Shown: in pieces, positions 31,801 through 43,354 of the stretch | Position numbering within the stretch: the first letter of the stretch is position 1 | Layout: each line of letters opens with the position of its first letter | Origin: Isoetes taiwanensis | Lineage: Eukaryota; Streptophyta; Lycopodiopsida; Isoetales; Isoetaceae | DNA length: 64,000 nucleotides | Reading direction: 5' to 3' | Assembly: GCA_021234155.1 (NCBI GenBank) | Contig: JAJEKV010000083.1 | Location: forward strand, 4,503,250-4,567,249 | The notes under the pieces: generated by a model | Told to the model about the DNA's origin: nothing | The model's database searches: none | What the model saw: only the letters and a program-made list of their open reading frames with translations | Position numbers and translations under genes: made by a program

Positions 31801-33680
31801 AAAAATGGTTTATCGCGCAAAATGTATAAATATATGGACATGGTTTGCATGCGATTGTGTTGTTGTATTCGTGTGAGGATATATTAGTAATATTTATAGA
31901 GCGCGCGTTGTATTTCTACCTATGCTTTGACATGCACATGTGTATGCATTCCATGCACACAATACATGCACACAATACATGCATGCATACATGCAATGGA
32001 TAAACGTTGAGCCCCTCTTTTACTTAACGTCGTGCAAAGCACATGGCTTACTTTCTTTTGTGGCCATACGGGTCTTTTTATATGAGAGGCTTATCTTTTC
32101 TCTAGCATCACAAAACACCTAGGGTTTGCAAAATCGTGTGCACGTCTTTTATATTCCTTTTTCTCCAAGGTAATCAACTCCTCTTTATTTTGAGGTTCTT
32201 GGCATATTTACTTGCTCTTGAATTTGCAATTACAGGTGGTTAATGGTTTATAATTCAATCCCATGATTTCTAATGTTGCCATATCATTGTTTTGTTATGG
32301 TGTTATGGTATAAAAATATGTCTCCATGGCTCACTAATAAACATCGGTTGTAGGTGTGGCCTTGTTGTGTTAGCTCTATAACTATTTCACACTATTATAA
32401 TGGCTGTAACTCCCATTCTTTGAATGTATTGATGTCCCTCTTCCTTGAAATTTCATCACAATTGTTTTGTATACCAAATGCTTTTAAGCGTTTCTATTGA
32501 TTTAACAAGGGAATAGGAAGCTGCAACTAGTGATGATGTTTATTTTGTAGCTTTGGTGTTTTTCAAACACACGATCATATGTTGATGGGCCTATACATTC
32601 ATTATTATTTTTAATATGATTCTATGCATTCATTATTATTCTTAATATGATTGACAGATAGTATGAATGATTGCATTCCATTCCATGATCTATTTTCTAA
32701 ATAGTTCCACTGCATCAATTACTTACGATGGAGCTCGTCTTTTACAAAATAACCCCTTCGGGGCCAAACATTTTACCCATGCATAGCCCATTATATTATT
32801 TATAAATATTATAAATATTATATATTAGACCATTGAATATGATATACAACATATCAGGAAATTGAACCATTGAATTAAACCCCCCAGACCCTCCAGTTGT
32901 TTTTGTTGAAAAAGTGTTCAAAATGAATGAATTTTACTGTCAGTGAACTAAACAAGAAAAAACCAGCAAGCAATTTTTGGATCCTGATTTGTATCAGGTT
33001 TTTCTTTTGTGATTTAAATTGCTACAAGCCTGAATAGGACCTCAACTCATGTGCATATGCTCAAAGAATGGATTTGAGACAAAAGGGCAAATTGTCCTTC
33101 AAAGTGCATAAATTTGCATAATAAGTGAAAATAGAACTCAAAAGAGGATTTTTCATTGATATCTGGATCACAAATAGTTATAACAAGAATGTTCAAGCCT
33201 ATTTAGTTATGAACCATGAGACATTTGATTGCTAAACAATGTTTTGCAACAAGTAGAAGATCAAAAAGCATGACGAACAGTCAAGGCCCAACTCCAAACG
33301 TCCCATGCTTCTAGGCCTTCAATGTTGTTGATTGCAATGCAGCATGTGCAAATAGGGTGGTCGCGCAATTTTCATTAACATGGCACACGGAAAATAAAAA
33401 CTTACATCGTGGATAGTATAATACGTTACAAAACACATATTATATAACCATGTATTTTATAATACTTTCTATTGAACAGTTGTATGGGTATCAAATAGTT
33501 GGGGGTTCACGCTATATTAACTTACAATTCTTTCAACGTTCTTTACATTTTGGATGAGAATGTACACTTCAGATCCTTGTTCGAACTAATTTAGGAACTG
33601 TACGGACTTGGGAAAAGTTCAAAAATAATAAAATTGTGGTTTATTGTAACCGTTCTGGCACTATTAATAAAAAAGTTAAG
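31801..33680. other. No gene seen; AT-rich
   Basis: There are only short repeats, such as ACACAATACATGCACACAAT at 31956-31985 and TATTATAAATATTATATATT near 32800. Words of repeat family R1 (CCCCTTCGGGGCCAAA) appear at about 32750. No coding potential is supported. Confidence 0.4.
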
Positions 33681-33682
33681 TT

Positions 33683-33786
33683 TTTGTCGTTTTAACAATT
33701 TGTTACCGTGTTCCATGTTTCATGTATAATAGTTTTTGTCATTTTAATAATTTGTCACTGTGTTCCATGTTTCATGTATAATATAT
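33683..33786. repeat. ~51-bp tandem duplication
   Basis: GTTTTTGTCGTTTTAACAAT and GTTTTTGTCATTTTAATAAT each begin a unit ending CCATGTTTCATGTATAATA. There are two copies in a row. Confidence 0.85.
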
Positions 33787-33799
33787 GTATTATATATAT

Positions 33800-34315
33800 A
33801 ATTCGGGTTCAACATTCGACCTAAGTGTTTTGAAAATCTTCTATTGATCAGTACTATCACCTCATTCGACCTAGGTACCTTGAGAACCCTCCCTGGATCA
33901 GAAGCGTCTTGACTTCTATTGCTGCTTGCCCCTTCGCATGCCACAGAATCTTGTTGATGAGAAGTAATCTATGCATGCCAAGGGGCCAAACAGCCACAGG
34001 CCAGTTGAGATGAATCTGATCCAGGGGAGGGTTCACAAGATACATGATCCACATGTGATATTCAGGTTCAACATTCGACCTAAGTGCCTTGAGAATGAAT
34101 CTTCTTCTGATCATCACCATCAACTCAGTCGACCGTAATGCCTTGAGAACCCTCGTTGGGTCAGAAGCCTCTTGACTTTCATTGTTGCTTGCCCCTTTGT
34201 ATGCCACAGAATCCTCTGATAAGAAGTAATCTACGCATGCCAAGGGGCTAGACAACCACAGACCAGTCGAGAGGATTCTGACCAGGAGGAGGGTTCACAA
34301 GATACACGATCCACT
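33800..34315. repeat. ~260-bp tandem duplication
   Basis: Unit 1 (33805-34065) and unit 2 (34066-34315) share GGTTCAACATTCGACCTAAG, CCTTGAGAACCCTC, GCTTGCCCCTT, TATGCCACAGAATC and GGGTTCACAAGATACA with many point changes. Within each unit CGACCTA..TG.CTTGA occurs twice, so there is a shorter ancestral period. Function is unknown. Confidence 0.8.
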
Positions 34316-34915
34316 ATTGATGATTATGATGTAGTCTGGTTAAGAAAGGTTCACAAGGCCCCTAATCAACTGTATTGTCCATGCATAGTGGCGTATACCA
34401 TGGCAAGGGTATCAACTGCACCAAGGAACATCAAAGCGAAAGCATTGCGCATTCCCAAATCTTGCTTTCATGCCTCTTTGAACAATGGAACTTAGAATGT
34501 AACTAAGCTACATTGCCCAAAGAGATAGGGAAAGAAAGATTGGGAAGTCTCGATGCTTTTACTCATCAGCCACATGAATTCTGTTGAACCCTTACGCTTG
34601 GGCCACTAACCCCAATGGCATCTGTCTTTCTACATCAGTCCCTTCTTTTCAATGGTCACCATGGTTTTATCTACCATGATGTTCAAAAAAAAGAAGGTCT
34701 GACTAGAGGTCCAGATGTCAAAGGCATTGTATGTCCAGATGTTTTGATTCACTTTTTACTTAGCTAATACATAACTCAATGTCCTAGCATTTGAGAACCG
34801 CACCCGTGACTCGTCTCACCATCAACTCATGAACTTCAAGCCACAGAATCGCAAGCAACCACTAGGCTGTATCACCGATGACCACAATAAAATAGAGTAT
34901 TCAGAATCTTGTTAC
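34316..34915. other. No gene seen
   Basis: This sequence lies between the 260-bp duplication and the kinase-fold frame. No feature could be supported. Confidence 0.35.
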
Positions 34916-35449
34916 CTACATTCTAGCAAAATCAGCCAAGTAATACACAATATATGCTGTTCCATGCAAGTCAAAGTCAACCCTTGCAGCCACCATCTTT
35001 GAGCCATTACCATAATAAAGATCATGTTGCATATATAGATGCCTCGCCCTTTCGATCTCAATTTTTTTCTTACCCTCGCCATTTAAACCCTTGTAATGCC
35101 ACCGCTTCACTTCCACTGTCTCATCCATCATCCTACATTCACCCCAATCATAAATGCCAATATAAACAGCATGAGGATCAATGCATCCCTTCTCCTTTCC
35201 ATACTCAAAATGGAGTAGCACATTGCCCGGATGCAAGTCCATATGCAAATACCTTTCTTGATGAAGTTTTCGCAGGTCGCTGCAGAATGACATAACCAAG
35301 TCCCCAACCCTGGAGGCAACAAATAACTCTTTCCTTCTGCGCTCCTCAAGGCGCATCAAATCAGTCTCAACTCTGGGGACAACTGCTAACTTTTTAAATG
35401 CAAGCTCAGCAAAAGCATTGCACTCATGACTTGTAAAAAAACTTGCCAA
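34916..35449 (-). CDS. Kinase-fold (aminoglycoside-phosphotransferase/ABC1-like) protein fragment
   Basis: The 177-residue frame contains HQERYLHMDLHPGNVLLHF at residues 63-81, a catalytic-loop pattern HxDLHxxNxL with Asp71 and Asn76. IGIYDWGECRM follows at 97-107, with Asp101 in the position of the DFG metal ligand. The N-lobe with its ATP-binding Lys is not in this frame, so this is a C-lobe only. A second minus-strand frame at 35621-35878 may encode an upstream part. The HMDLH form is closer to atypical kinase-fold families than to plant receptor kinases. The substrate is unknown. It may be a truncated gene or an exon of a larger one. Confidence 0.5.
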   Translation of the reverse strand: MASFFTSHECNAFAELAFKKLAVVPRVETDLMRLEERRRKELFVASRVGDLVMSFCSDLRKLHQERYLHMDLHPGNVLLHFEYGKEKGCIDPHAVYIGIYDWGECRMMDETVEVKRWHYKGLNGEGKKKIEIERARHLYMQHDLYYGNGSKMVAARVDFDLHGTAYIVYYLADFARM

Positions 35450-35620
35450 AGAACCTCCATTCTAAAAAGGAAAAATTAAGCCCTGCACCAGTAGTGCTAC
35501 CAATGCTGCGTATTATACATCCATGCCTAACCTACATCCTAGACTCCCTCATGTTTTTCAACATAGCTTCCACTAGCTTATTAGGATCTATACCTGGCTG
35601 AAAATTATTGTTCTGAAACT

Positions 35621-35878
35621 TTACGCAATATGGTTCATCCTTAATAAATTTAGAACCCAAAATATTGTATTTATGCAATCGTCCCCATATGAATGTAAAC
35701 CAATTCTTTGTCTATTTATTATCTGCGACGAAACTACTTTTGCAAACCAGGTTGTCTTAGCATCTGCTCTTCTACAAGCTTCCCACTCGCTATCCGTCTC
35801 ACCAGGACGTTTGGCTCTTATTGTTTGTGCCAACTCTTTCTTAACAAGATGAGGGCATTGGTGGGCTTCTTTCTTCAT
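35621..35878 (-). CDS. Hypothetical frame upstream of the kinase-fold fragment
   Basis: There are 85 residues, basic at the start (MKKEAHQCPHLVKKELAQTI) and then RPGETDSEWEACRRADAKTT. I do not recognise it. Same strand and 170 bp away from the kinase-fold frame, it may be an exon of the same gene, but no convincing splice pair joins them. Confidence 0.3.
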   Translation of the reverse strand: MKKEAHQCPHLVKKELAQTIRAKRPGETDSEWEACRRADAKTTWFAKVVSSQIINRQRIGLHSYGDDCINTIFWVLNLLRMNHIA

Positions 35879-35889
35879 CCACGATAGTA

Positions 35890-37180
35890 CACAGATGACA
35901 GCAACAACACCTACAGGTCAAGCAAAAATAAAACCTCCAATTTAGTGCTTAGCAACAACGTAAATCAACTCACTTTGACTATAACAATGCTAAGTTTTAA
36001 GCCACTACATCAGGACCCTAACATCCTATCCTACTACTACTAAATGACTTTTGATTGGTTGATAACTACATGCAAGGATGGGGGAACACGTGAAATGACC
36101 AAAACACGATTTATGATCCAGCCCAGCCACTGATAGAATGCTCCCACTTGGAGGCTAGCAAGTTCAAATGCATTACACTTGACCCAGGTCGCGCTTTTTC
36201 ATAAGACATGACTAATCGAATACTTACTAAAACATACACCAATCCCTATATTGGTGTCGGACTTTCATCAACACCACCATCAGGAACTAGGGTATACATT
36301 AGTAAGACATCCTCGTAACCTTCTATGAGTGTATAACGCACACCTTTCGACAATGTGTGGCCAAAGCCAACAACGGCATCAGGCGAGGGCTATACTTCTC
36401 AAAGAAGGGTAGATCCTAACTACCTTAAACTACGGCAACGCCACCCACCCTCAGCATGGCGCAAATAACTGCGGCAATACCAGGCAAGGGACACTGCCTA
36501 TGCTCTTGGCAACATGAAACCCTAATGGCGCTACAGTTGTCCTTTGATAAGGGAGGGCAACAAAAGTTTTTTTTTTTCTTTGTGTTATTCTTTTCTTTTG
36601 TTTGTGGTCTTATTGTTCTTTTTTGTTCCTAAAATAGGTCAAGCTCAGTCCACAGAACAAGGCACCACATCACGCCCCTTGGATAGGGGGCAACAGGCAA
36701 GGACCTAATTGAGGACCTTGCCTAGACCTAGCTAACAAAAAACAACAACTATTTTTTTGCTTAAAAACTAAGAAAAACAAAAATAAAAATAAAAATTTTG
36801 AGGGGCAAGTAGGAGGTTTGGCGCAGAAGATACCTTCTTTGCGGCGCAAAAACTGAAAAACCGCGCTACAAACATATAAATATTTTCGCATAGCGGTTTG
36901 TTCAGTTTCGCGTACGAGAAAAATTTTTCGCGTACGCGAAACTAAAGAAGGGAGTTTTGCGTACCGCATACGAGAAAATAAAATTTAAATTTGCGCCACC
37001 GTTACGCTATTTTCGCGTACATGTTTCTTTATGTTTCGCATATGCCAATTTTTTTTCTGGCCGACGACTTAAATATCTAGCATAATAACAGGGGGTTAAT
37101 TTTATAGTTTTATACGTTTTTTCACATGGTTTTTTTATGATTTCGGTGTTGTATTCGTGTTGGCATACTAAATAGTATTT
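35890..37180. other. No gene seen; low-complexity and CpG-word repeats
   Basis: T-rich tract at 36560-36640 and A-rich tract at 36760-36800. TTTCGCGTACG-type words at 36880-37030 resemble those at 900-1300. No coding is supported. Confidence 0.35.
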
Positions 37181-37624
37181 CTAGAGTGCGCGCTTTTTGG
37201 GCCGTTGATTTTGGTTGGCTAAACAATCCGACGGTTGTTGTTGTGAACACTGCATACATATGCATGAAACCCCATAACTTTTGCCCTCTGGATTCTTGCT
37301 GCTGCTAGTGGAGTGGATTCTTTGGCGAAGTGGATTCTTGCTAACGGCTATTGTCTGTTGTCGGTAACACTGCAATATATTTTAAATCTTTACATGCGAA
37401 GGTGGAAATGGGGAGTTTTAGGCTTTCTTATGAAGGCGGGCGGCATTGCATGGCTTTGCATAGGAAAAGGGCTTCCAAACCACCGAATTGACAATGCAAC
37501 GGGGAAGGGCAGAATTTTGTGCAGAGGGTTGAAGAAATACTGCAACACCTCTTCTGCAGGTCCGTTTGCATGGAATATGTTTTTTCGAGGTTGTGCTTGC
37601 TGGTTCATGAAGCTTTCTGCATAT

Positions 37625-37850
37625 CTCACAGCAAAGGAGGCATCTAGGGAAGCTCAAAAAGCATAGACGGTTTTTTTTACCTGGATGGTTTCTGCGCAGA
37701 TGGTTTTGCACGGATGGTTTTGGCGGATGGTTTTACCGCGGATGGTTTTTGCCAATGGTTTTGCATGGATAGTCTTGCGGATGGTTTTGCACATATGGTT
37801 TTTACGCAGATCTCTCAAAGAAAGGAGGCATCTAGGGAAGCTCGAAGAGC
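37625..37850. repeat. GGATGGTTTTG minisatellite bounded by a duplicated 30-bp word
   Basis: GGATGGTTTTGC-like units recur about every 17-20 bp from 37682 to 37805. The array is bounded by two copies of AAAGGAGGCATCTAGGGAAG followed by CTC (about 37634 and 37822). Confidence 0.75.
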
Positions 37851-37859
37851 ACATATGGG

Positions 37860-39080
37860 CTAACACAGTATTATGGCAAGGTTCTTCTGCAATTTATGTA
37901 TGATGTTGTTCTATAGTGGTCTGCCACGACTTCAGTTTCTTCAGCCTATTACTGCATAAATGTCAAAGCATACATGCTCGCCTTGCTCTTTATCTCATTT
38001 GGCTAATTGTATTCTCCCTCATTCCCTTGAGATAAAGCAGGGGATATGCAATCTGGGAACACCGAGACAAGGCCACAACTAGGCATGCATTTGAACACAT
38101 ATTTGAATCTTTGACTCTGTAAGTTAATTTTTTGTTTGAATTCCAACTAAGAAGCTTGCTTTTTCTGAAAAGGAAGACCATTTTGTCTCTCAGCATAGCA
38201 TCCACTAGTATCTAGGTTCAGATGGAGCCAAGATACATTTGAAACTTCTTGGACTTTTCTTATCTTCATTGTTCATATATTTATTTTGTGAGTACAGGGT
38301 TTCTTTCTGGTCATATGCTTACTATCTGAGTAAATATTATGAGCTTTTTCACACAGCATTATTTCTACTAAGAAAAACTTTTTCCACTATCCTACGGTCC
38401 TTGTGCTTTTTTTCGCTCCAGTTTACCCAGTATAGGTTATTGCTCTACTCTTCTTACGAATAGGCAAAACATAGATGCCCTGCGCTGTGGCAGATTTGCA
38501 GGCATATATTCAGATCTGGAAAAAAGCTTTTGCTGGATGTTTATAGTACCTCAAGTGTGAGGTGTCTTTGCTATGCAGTGTATGATGTTTGACTCAGAAC
38601 AAAGATGCAATGTTGCATATGAACAACAAAACTAGCCCTATATATGATAGATATTGCAGGTCATGGACTTTGATTCCAATATGTAGCAATACAATGTAAC
38701 AGTTAGTGTGTTCTCTTTTTCGGAATGGAATTAAGACATGTTTTGTGCATGCACCATAGTGCTTGCCATGGCAAAGCATGCTTACGTGGATGACAACACA
38801 TGTCATCCCACATGTCTAGCATATGCCGTGACAGTACCAAGTGGCAGTACCAATATCCACTAATCGTTGTTTCCAGATACGGTTGTTGGTTAACGTCTCT
38901 TCTGATTCCTCAATACGAGAAGTAGATTCTTATGTGGATGGACATCATTACAAATGTTTTCTATTATGTTTACCTGTGTTTACTTGTAGCCACTCTCCTT
39001 TTTCATTGGTCCTATTTCATTGGTCCTATGTTCCAAAATATTGAAATGTATTGTATGTTTGTTGTTTGTTTGTTTGTTTG
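37860..39080. other. No gene seen
   Basis: AT-rich sequence with a short (GTTT)n tract at 39060-39082. No coding, RNA or element boundary could be supported. Confidence 0.35.
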
Positions 39081-39082
39081 TT

Positions 39083-39300
39083 AGGGTCCGAACACAACAT
39101 AACATCAATTCATTTAAGTATAATATAATGTTTTTTGTTGGAGGCCCTGAAGGGGCCAAATTTTTTTTAGCTACAACATAAACCATTACATTACACACTT
39201 CAAAATTAAATTCCCCCTTAAACCCCCTTTGGTTTGGGTGCATATTCACACGGGGGGTTACTCCGGGCACCGAGAGCTGTCAGATGGGCATATTTGCCTA
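39083..39300. repeat. Dispersed repeat family R1, copy 3 (internally deleted)
   Basis: It carries GAGGCCCTGAAGGGGCC, CTTAAACCCCCTTTGGTTTG and GGTGCATATTCACACGGGGG. It then passes directly into CTCCGGGCACCGAGAGCTGT, the inverse of the right end of copy 2. The middle ~200 bp of copies 1 and 2 are missing. Confidence 0.65.
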
Positions 39301-39479
39301 TCTAAATATGTTTTTTTTCAAAAAAATACGTATTTCTTAACTTTATACGTCAGGAATTTAGATTTCGTACGTACGGAACCTATCCCTGCTTCGCACATAT
39401 CAATTGCATCCCATAGTAATTTTGTATTGCCATGTGCCATCTTTCTTCCAAACCTTACTTTCATGTGCTCTTAATTTCC

Positions 39480-39885
39480 CGACTTGTAACCCAGATATTT
39501 GTATTCCTCTACTTTATCCATTGGTTGCTCTAAGTACTTGACTACCTCTTCTTCTTTGCCAGTTTTTCCAAAATTGACAATCTTTATTTTTCTAGATTCA
39601 TTGTTATCCCTGTTCTTGTACAAACTCTTCTAATATGCCAAGCATGCAATCTAGTTCATTCCTATTTGTTATCATCATGATCAGATCATCTGCATATAAC
39701 ATGTTTGGTACTTTGGTCCTCTCTAATTCTGGTGCATATAAATCCCTCCCTTTACTTCTTATGAATTCCATTATGGCGTCTATGTACATCCCAAATATTT
39801 TAGGAGACAAGGGGCAACCCTTCTGAACTTGTATGTTACATTCAATCCCTTCATCAAACATAATCAACATCATGTTTCCTATCAC
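39480..39885 (-). pseudogene. LINE reverse transcriptase fragment
   Basis: The minus-strand frame reads VQKGCPLSPKIFGMYIDAIM and NMLYADDLIMMITNRNELDC; the YADD catalytic box is at 39685-39696. After a frame change near 39605 the strand continues KIKIVNFGKTG and EYKYLGY down to about 39490. This is the palm and post-YADD region of a non-LTR reverse transcriptase. The N-terminal RT motifs and endonuclease are absent. It is in opposite orientation to, and unlike in sequence, the LINE at 40919. Confidence 0.8.
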
Positions 39886-39889
39886 TTAG

Positions 39890-40905
39890 ATCACATAAAA
39901 CCGAATAACTTTCTTACGTTTCTAGTATGTATTTTAGTTGTGTATTGTTAACACTAAAACAAGTACATAGTTATGTTGACAAAGAAACCAGGTTTGAAGA
40001 TCTTTTGTTGACCCCTGTTAGGTTTTTGAGACTTGAAGATCTTTCGTTCCACTCTATTGAACTACCCATGAGCACTTGTTCCAGAAGCGAATCAAACATG
40101 CACTAGAAGCATCTATTAACATTATATAGTTTCCCCTGCTAGCTTGAATTTCGAATGGCCCAAATTTCATGAAGATCCCTCAGTATCATGGTATCATTGA
40201 GGATCACATTGATAGCTGACGGGCCCATGCCACTCTAGCAACTTGAGTTTTGAACCTTGGAGTTACATCGATAATTCAGGGTGTGGGCTGATGGGGTTGA
40301 GCCTTTCTAACAGCCAACCCTGAATATGAGATTGTTTAACATCCATGGTGAGACCATATTGGTGTAGTGTACTCTATTTATAAAATTAGTTAGTTATGTG
40401 GGATTGCATAGTTAAAAGGTAATGTTAAACCACAAACAAATGGAACCCATGTGGATTTCAACTCTTCCTTTCAAAAATTATGCTTTCTGAAGGTAAAAAT
40501 CATTGTACCTTTACATAAATGACAATGCAATGATAGATAGAGTTGGCGATATAATTAAAAAGAGATTTTACCATATATCCAGTTTGTCTGATTGTGTACC
40601 ATAACTAGTCCATGCTTATTTATATTCATATCTTGTATATAATATGTTATTTTAGCATAAAATTGGAAATATGTTTTACTAACAAAGGCTTGCATACATA
40701 AAAAATATAATCTATCATGAAAGATGAACTATGTGTGCTCTTGTTATACCTAAATTACAATAATTTCTAGCAACAGCAAATAGACTAGTTTCATGGTAGT
40801 AAAACTCAAGTAGAAATGTTTGTATTTTTTCAATAAGACTACGTTAGGAACCTCTATATACGTCTCTCATAATGTTTTGAATCATTTAAAAGACTTATTG
40901 GAGAA
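39890..40905. other. No gene seen
   Basis: AT-rich sequence between two LINE fragments. Nothing could be supported. Confidence 0.35.
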
Positions 40906-40918
40906 ATGTAATGTAAAA

Positions 40919-43341
40919 GACAGAGGCACCTGGACAAAATCCTCAACTCTGGTTGCATCTCCCTTATTCCAAAGTGTAAGGATCCCTCTTCCATTTCAGA
41001 TTGGCGCCCCATTACTTTGTTGTCCTCAGTGTACAAGATCTTTGCTAAAGCTTTTGCTCAGAAGCTTTCTGCCGTGCTTATCGAGTCCATCTCTTCCACG
41101 CAATCAGGTTTCTTGCCTCGCCGGTGTATCTTGAATAATGTGGCAGCGGCATATGAGGGTCTCTATTGGACTAGAATGCATGGTTACCCCATTGTATACT
41201 TGAAGCTGGATTTTGCAAAAGCATATGACAGTGTTGACTGGAGTTTCCTGGAGCAATGCCTTTTACGTCTTGGTTTGGTGCCCATTTCGCAACAGATGTT
41301 ATGAAACTTCATTATTCTGCTCAGTCTTTAGTTCTTTTTCAAGGAGAACCATCAACATTTTTTCAGGTGGGACGTGGCATTCGCCAGGGCTGTCCTTTGG
41401 CACCACCGCTTTTTACATTGTGGCGGAGATTCTCGTGTGTTCTCCTCCGGCAAAGGGGAAGGCATCCCGCATGGTCTTCCCATGAATAATGGTTCACAAG
41501 AGATCCATGTCGATGCGATGACACTTTCTTGTTCTTAATGGTCGATGAGCGAATTTGCGTAATGCCATTTCCTTCTTTGGCCAGTTTCTCTTTGGCTTCG
41601 TATCTTTGTGGGGTGGCAAAGTGTAACGCCTGGGCCGTAGACTCTCCAGGGCCGTCTTCTGTGGTTGCATTTCCATGGAAGGTTCTTCCTCATGGAAAGG
41701 CAACTAAGCTTCTAGGCATTCCTGTTGGTATACACCTTCATCTGGAGACGCGTGGGATGTCATTATTAAGGGGTTGGAAAGGCATTTGTTCTGGTGGTCC
41801 ACGGCTATGTTATCCATGGCTGGTCGTGTAACGTGGCAAAGTCAGTTACAGTGGTACACATGTCTACATGGCTTCCATCTTGTCGGGCACTCGCGCAAAG
41901 ATGCAGCTCATTGTTCGTACTATCAGGAACTTCATTTGGGGTGGCACTGAAGAAGGAGATGATGTTAAAGTTAGTTGGGCGAAGTGCATTATGCCTAAAC
42001 TTTGTGGGGGGCTAGGGATGATTCACTTTCTTCTCCATAGCAAGGTGATGATTTCTAAGTTCATATGGCAGATTCTCAATAATGCTGATAATTCTCCAGG
42101 TCTGCGCCTCATTCACCAGTCTTTACAGATGTGCATTTCCTTTGGCTCTCCATCCATTAAGCCTCTTCTCCCATGGGCATTATTCTATCCACTTTCTCCA
42201 TATCCTAATGCATCTCCTTTCCTCAAGGGGTTGCTAGCTGCTTGGGAGACTGTGCGCACTTTGTTTCAGCTCCATCCAATGGCCACACAGATCCTACAGC
42301 CAGTTGTTGGTGGATCCCTTTGGGTGACGACCAGGCAGATTGTCCCCTGGCCTCTTCTGTCCATCCATTGACGCAACGTCGGTGGCGAGCAGTAGGTGTG
42401 CTCACGGTATCTGCATAGTATAATGAGACAAGATTGTTGACATGGAATGAGTTCAAATTGAAGTTCCTTCTCCTTCGTTGGGACCGGGGCATTTGGGAAA
42501 AAGTAGCTGCTACACTTCCTCCACACACACAAGATGTAGCTCCCTAGCTCTGGGTGGTTCATGGCAGTGTTAAGGAGGAGCACCTGGTGCACTCGATGTA
42601 TGTGGTCCTGCTTCATCCTGAGGTGTTGCCTCCATTACCAAAGTGGCCTTTAGTTATCCCTGAGCCTCATTGTAAAGCAGTCTGGCGATGGGTATGAGAT
42701 AAATTGCTTCATCCTAAGCTATCTATTTTATGGTGGTAGATCACTCATAGATGCGTGCGGGTAAACACTCTTGTTCATCAATTTCGTCCAGAAGTCTCTG
42801 TGATCTGCCCTCTTTGCATGCAGAGGGATGAGACAATTGAGCACTGCTTTTTCTTGTGTCACCATGTTCGACTTGCTTGGCAGTGGCTTTTGAGTCTTTT
42901 CCATTGTGACTTGAATAGTTAGCAGGTCCTATTGTCAGTCTATCCTAGTTCTTGTGACAAGTTGGCAAAGAGGGCTTTCCACTTAGCATCTGCTTGGATC
43001 ATCTGGTCCATCTGGAAGAGATGAAATCTCCTCATCTTCAAGGGACAGATCTTGTCAGATACGCAAATACTTAGTGATGCCCGTAGTCGCATTGTGAAGG
43101 CGTACAAGTGTTCTTCCTTAAAGGATGACATCAAAAGTGTCATTTGGGAGCAATATCTTCAGATTCACACCTACTCATAGCAAACAGTTGTGCTCATGGT
43201 GATCTGTGTTCTTTGCTCTTCTATGTTATGTATGTGGTGGGTAGTGTTGCTCTAGTGGATATCTTCTCCACTGGGTTTTGAGTCCCCCATGTACTCTTTG
43301 TATTCTTTTGAGTAATAAAGGTCCACGTTCATAAAAAAAAA
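40919..43341 (+). mobile_element. 5'-truncated L1-type LINE with poly(A) and target-site duplication
   Basis: The insertion is bounded by ATGTAATGTAAAA at 40906-40918 and 43342-43354, an exact 13-bp target-site duplication. It ends in AATAAA (43314) and a short A-run. The reverse transcriptase shows DWRPITLLSSVYKIFAKAFA (from about 41000), LDFAKAYDSVDW (41206-41241), GRGIRQGCPLAP and an ADD box (41514-41525, after a frameshift). Downstream come FIWGGTEEGDDVKVSWAKC and a zf-RVT finger CPLCMQRDETIEHC (42806-42850). The endonuclease domain is missing. Several frameshifts and stops (for example 41302) make it inactive. Confidence 0.9.
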
Positions 43342-43354
43342 ATGTAATGTAAAA

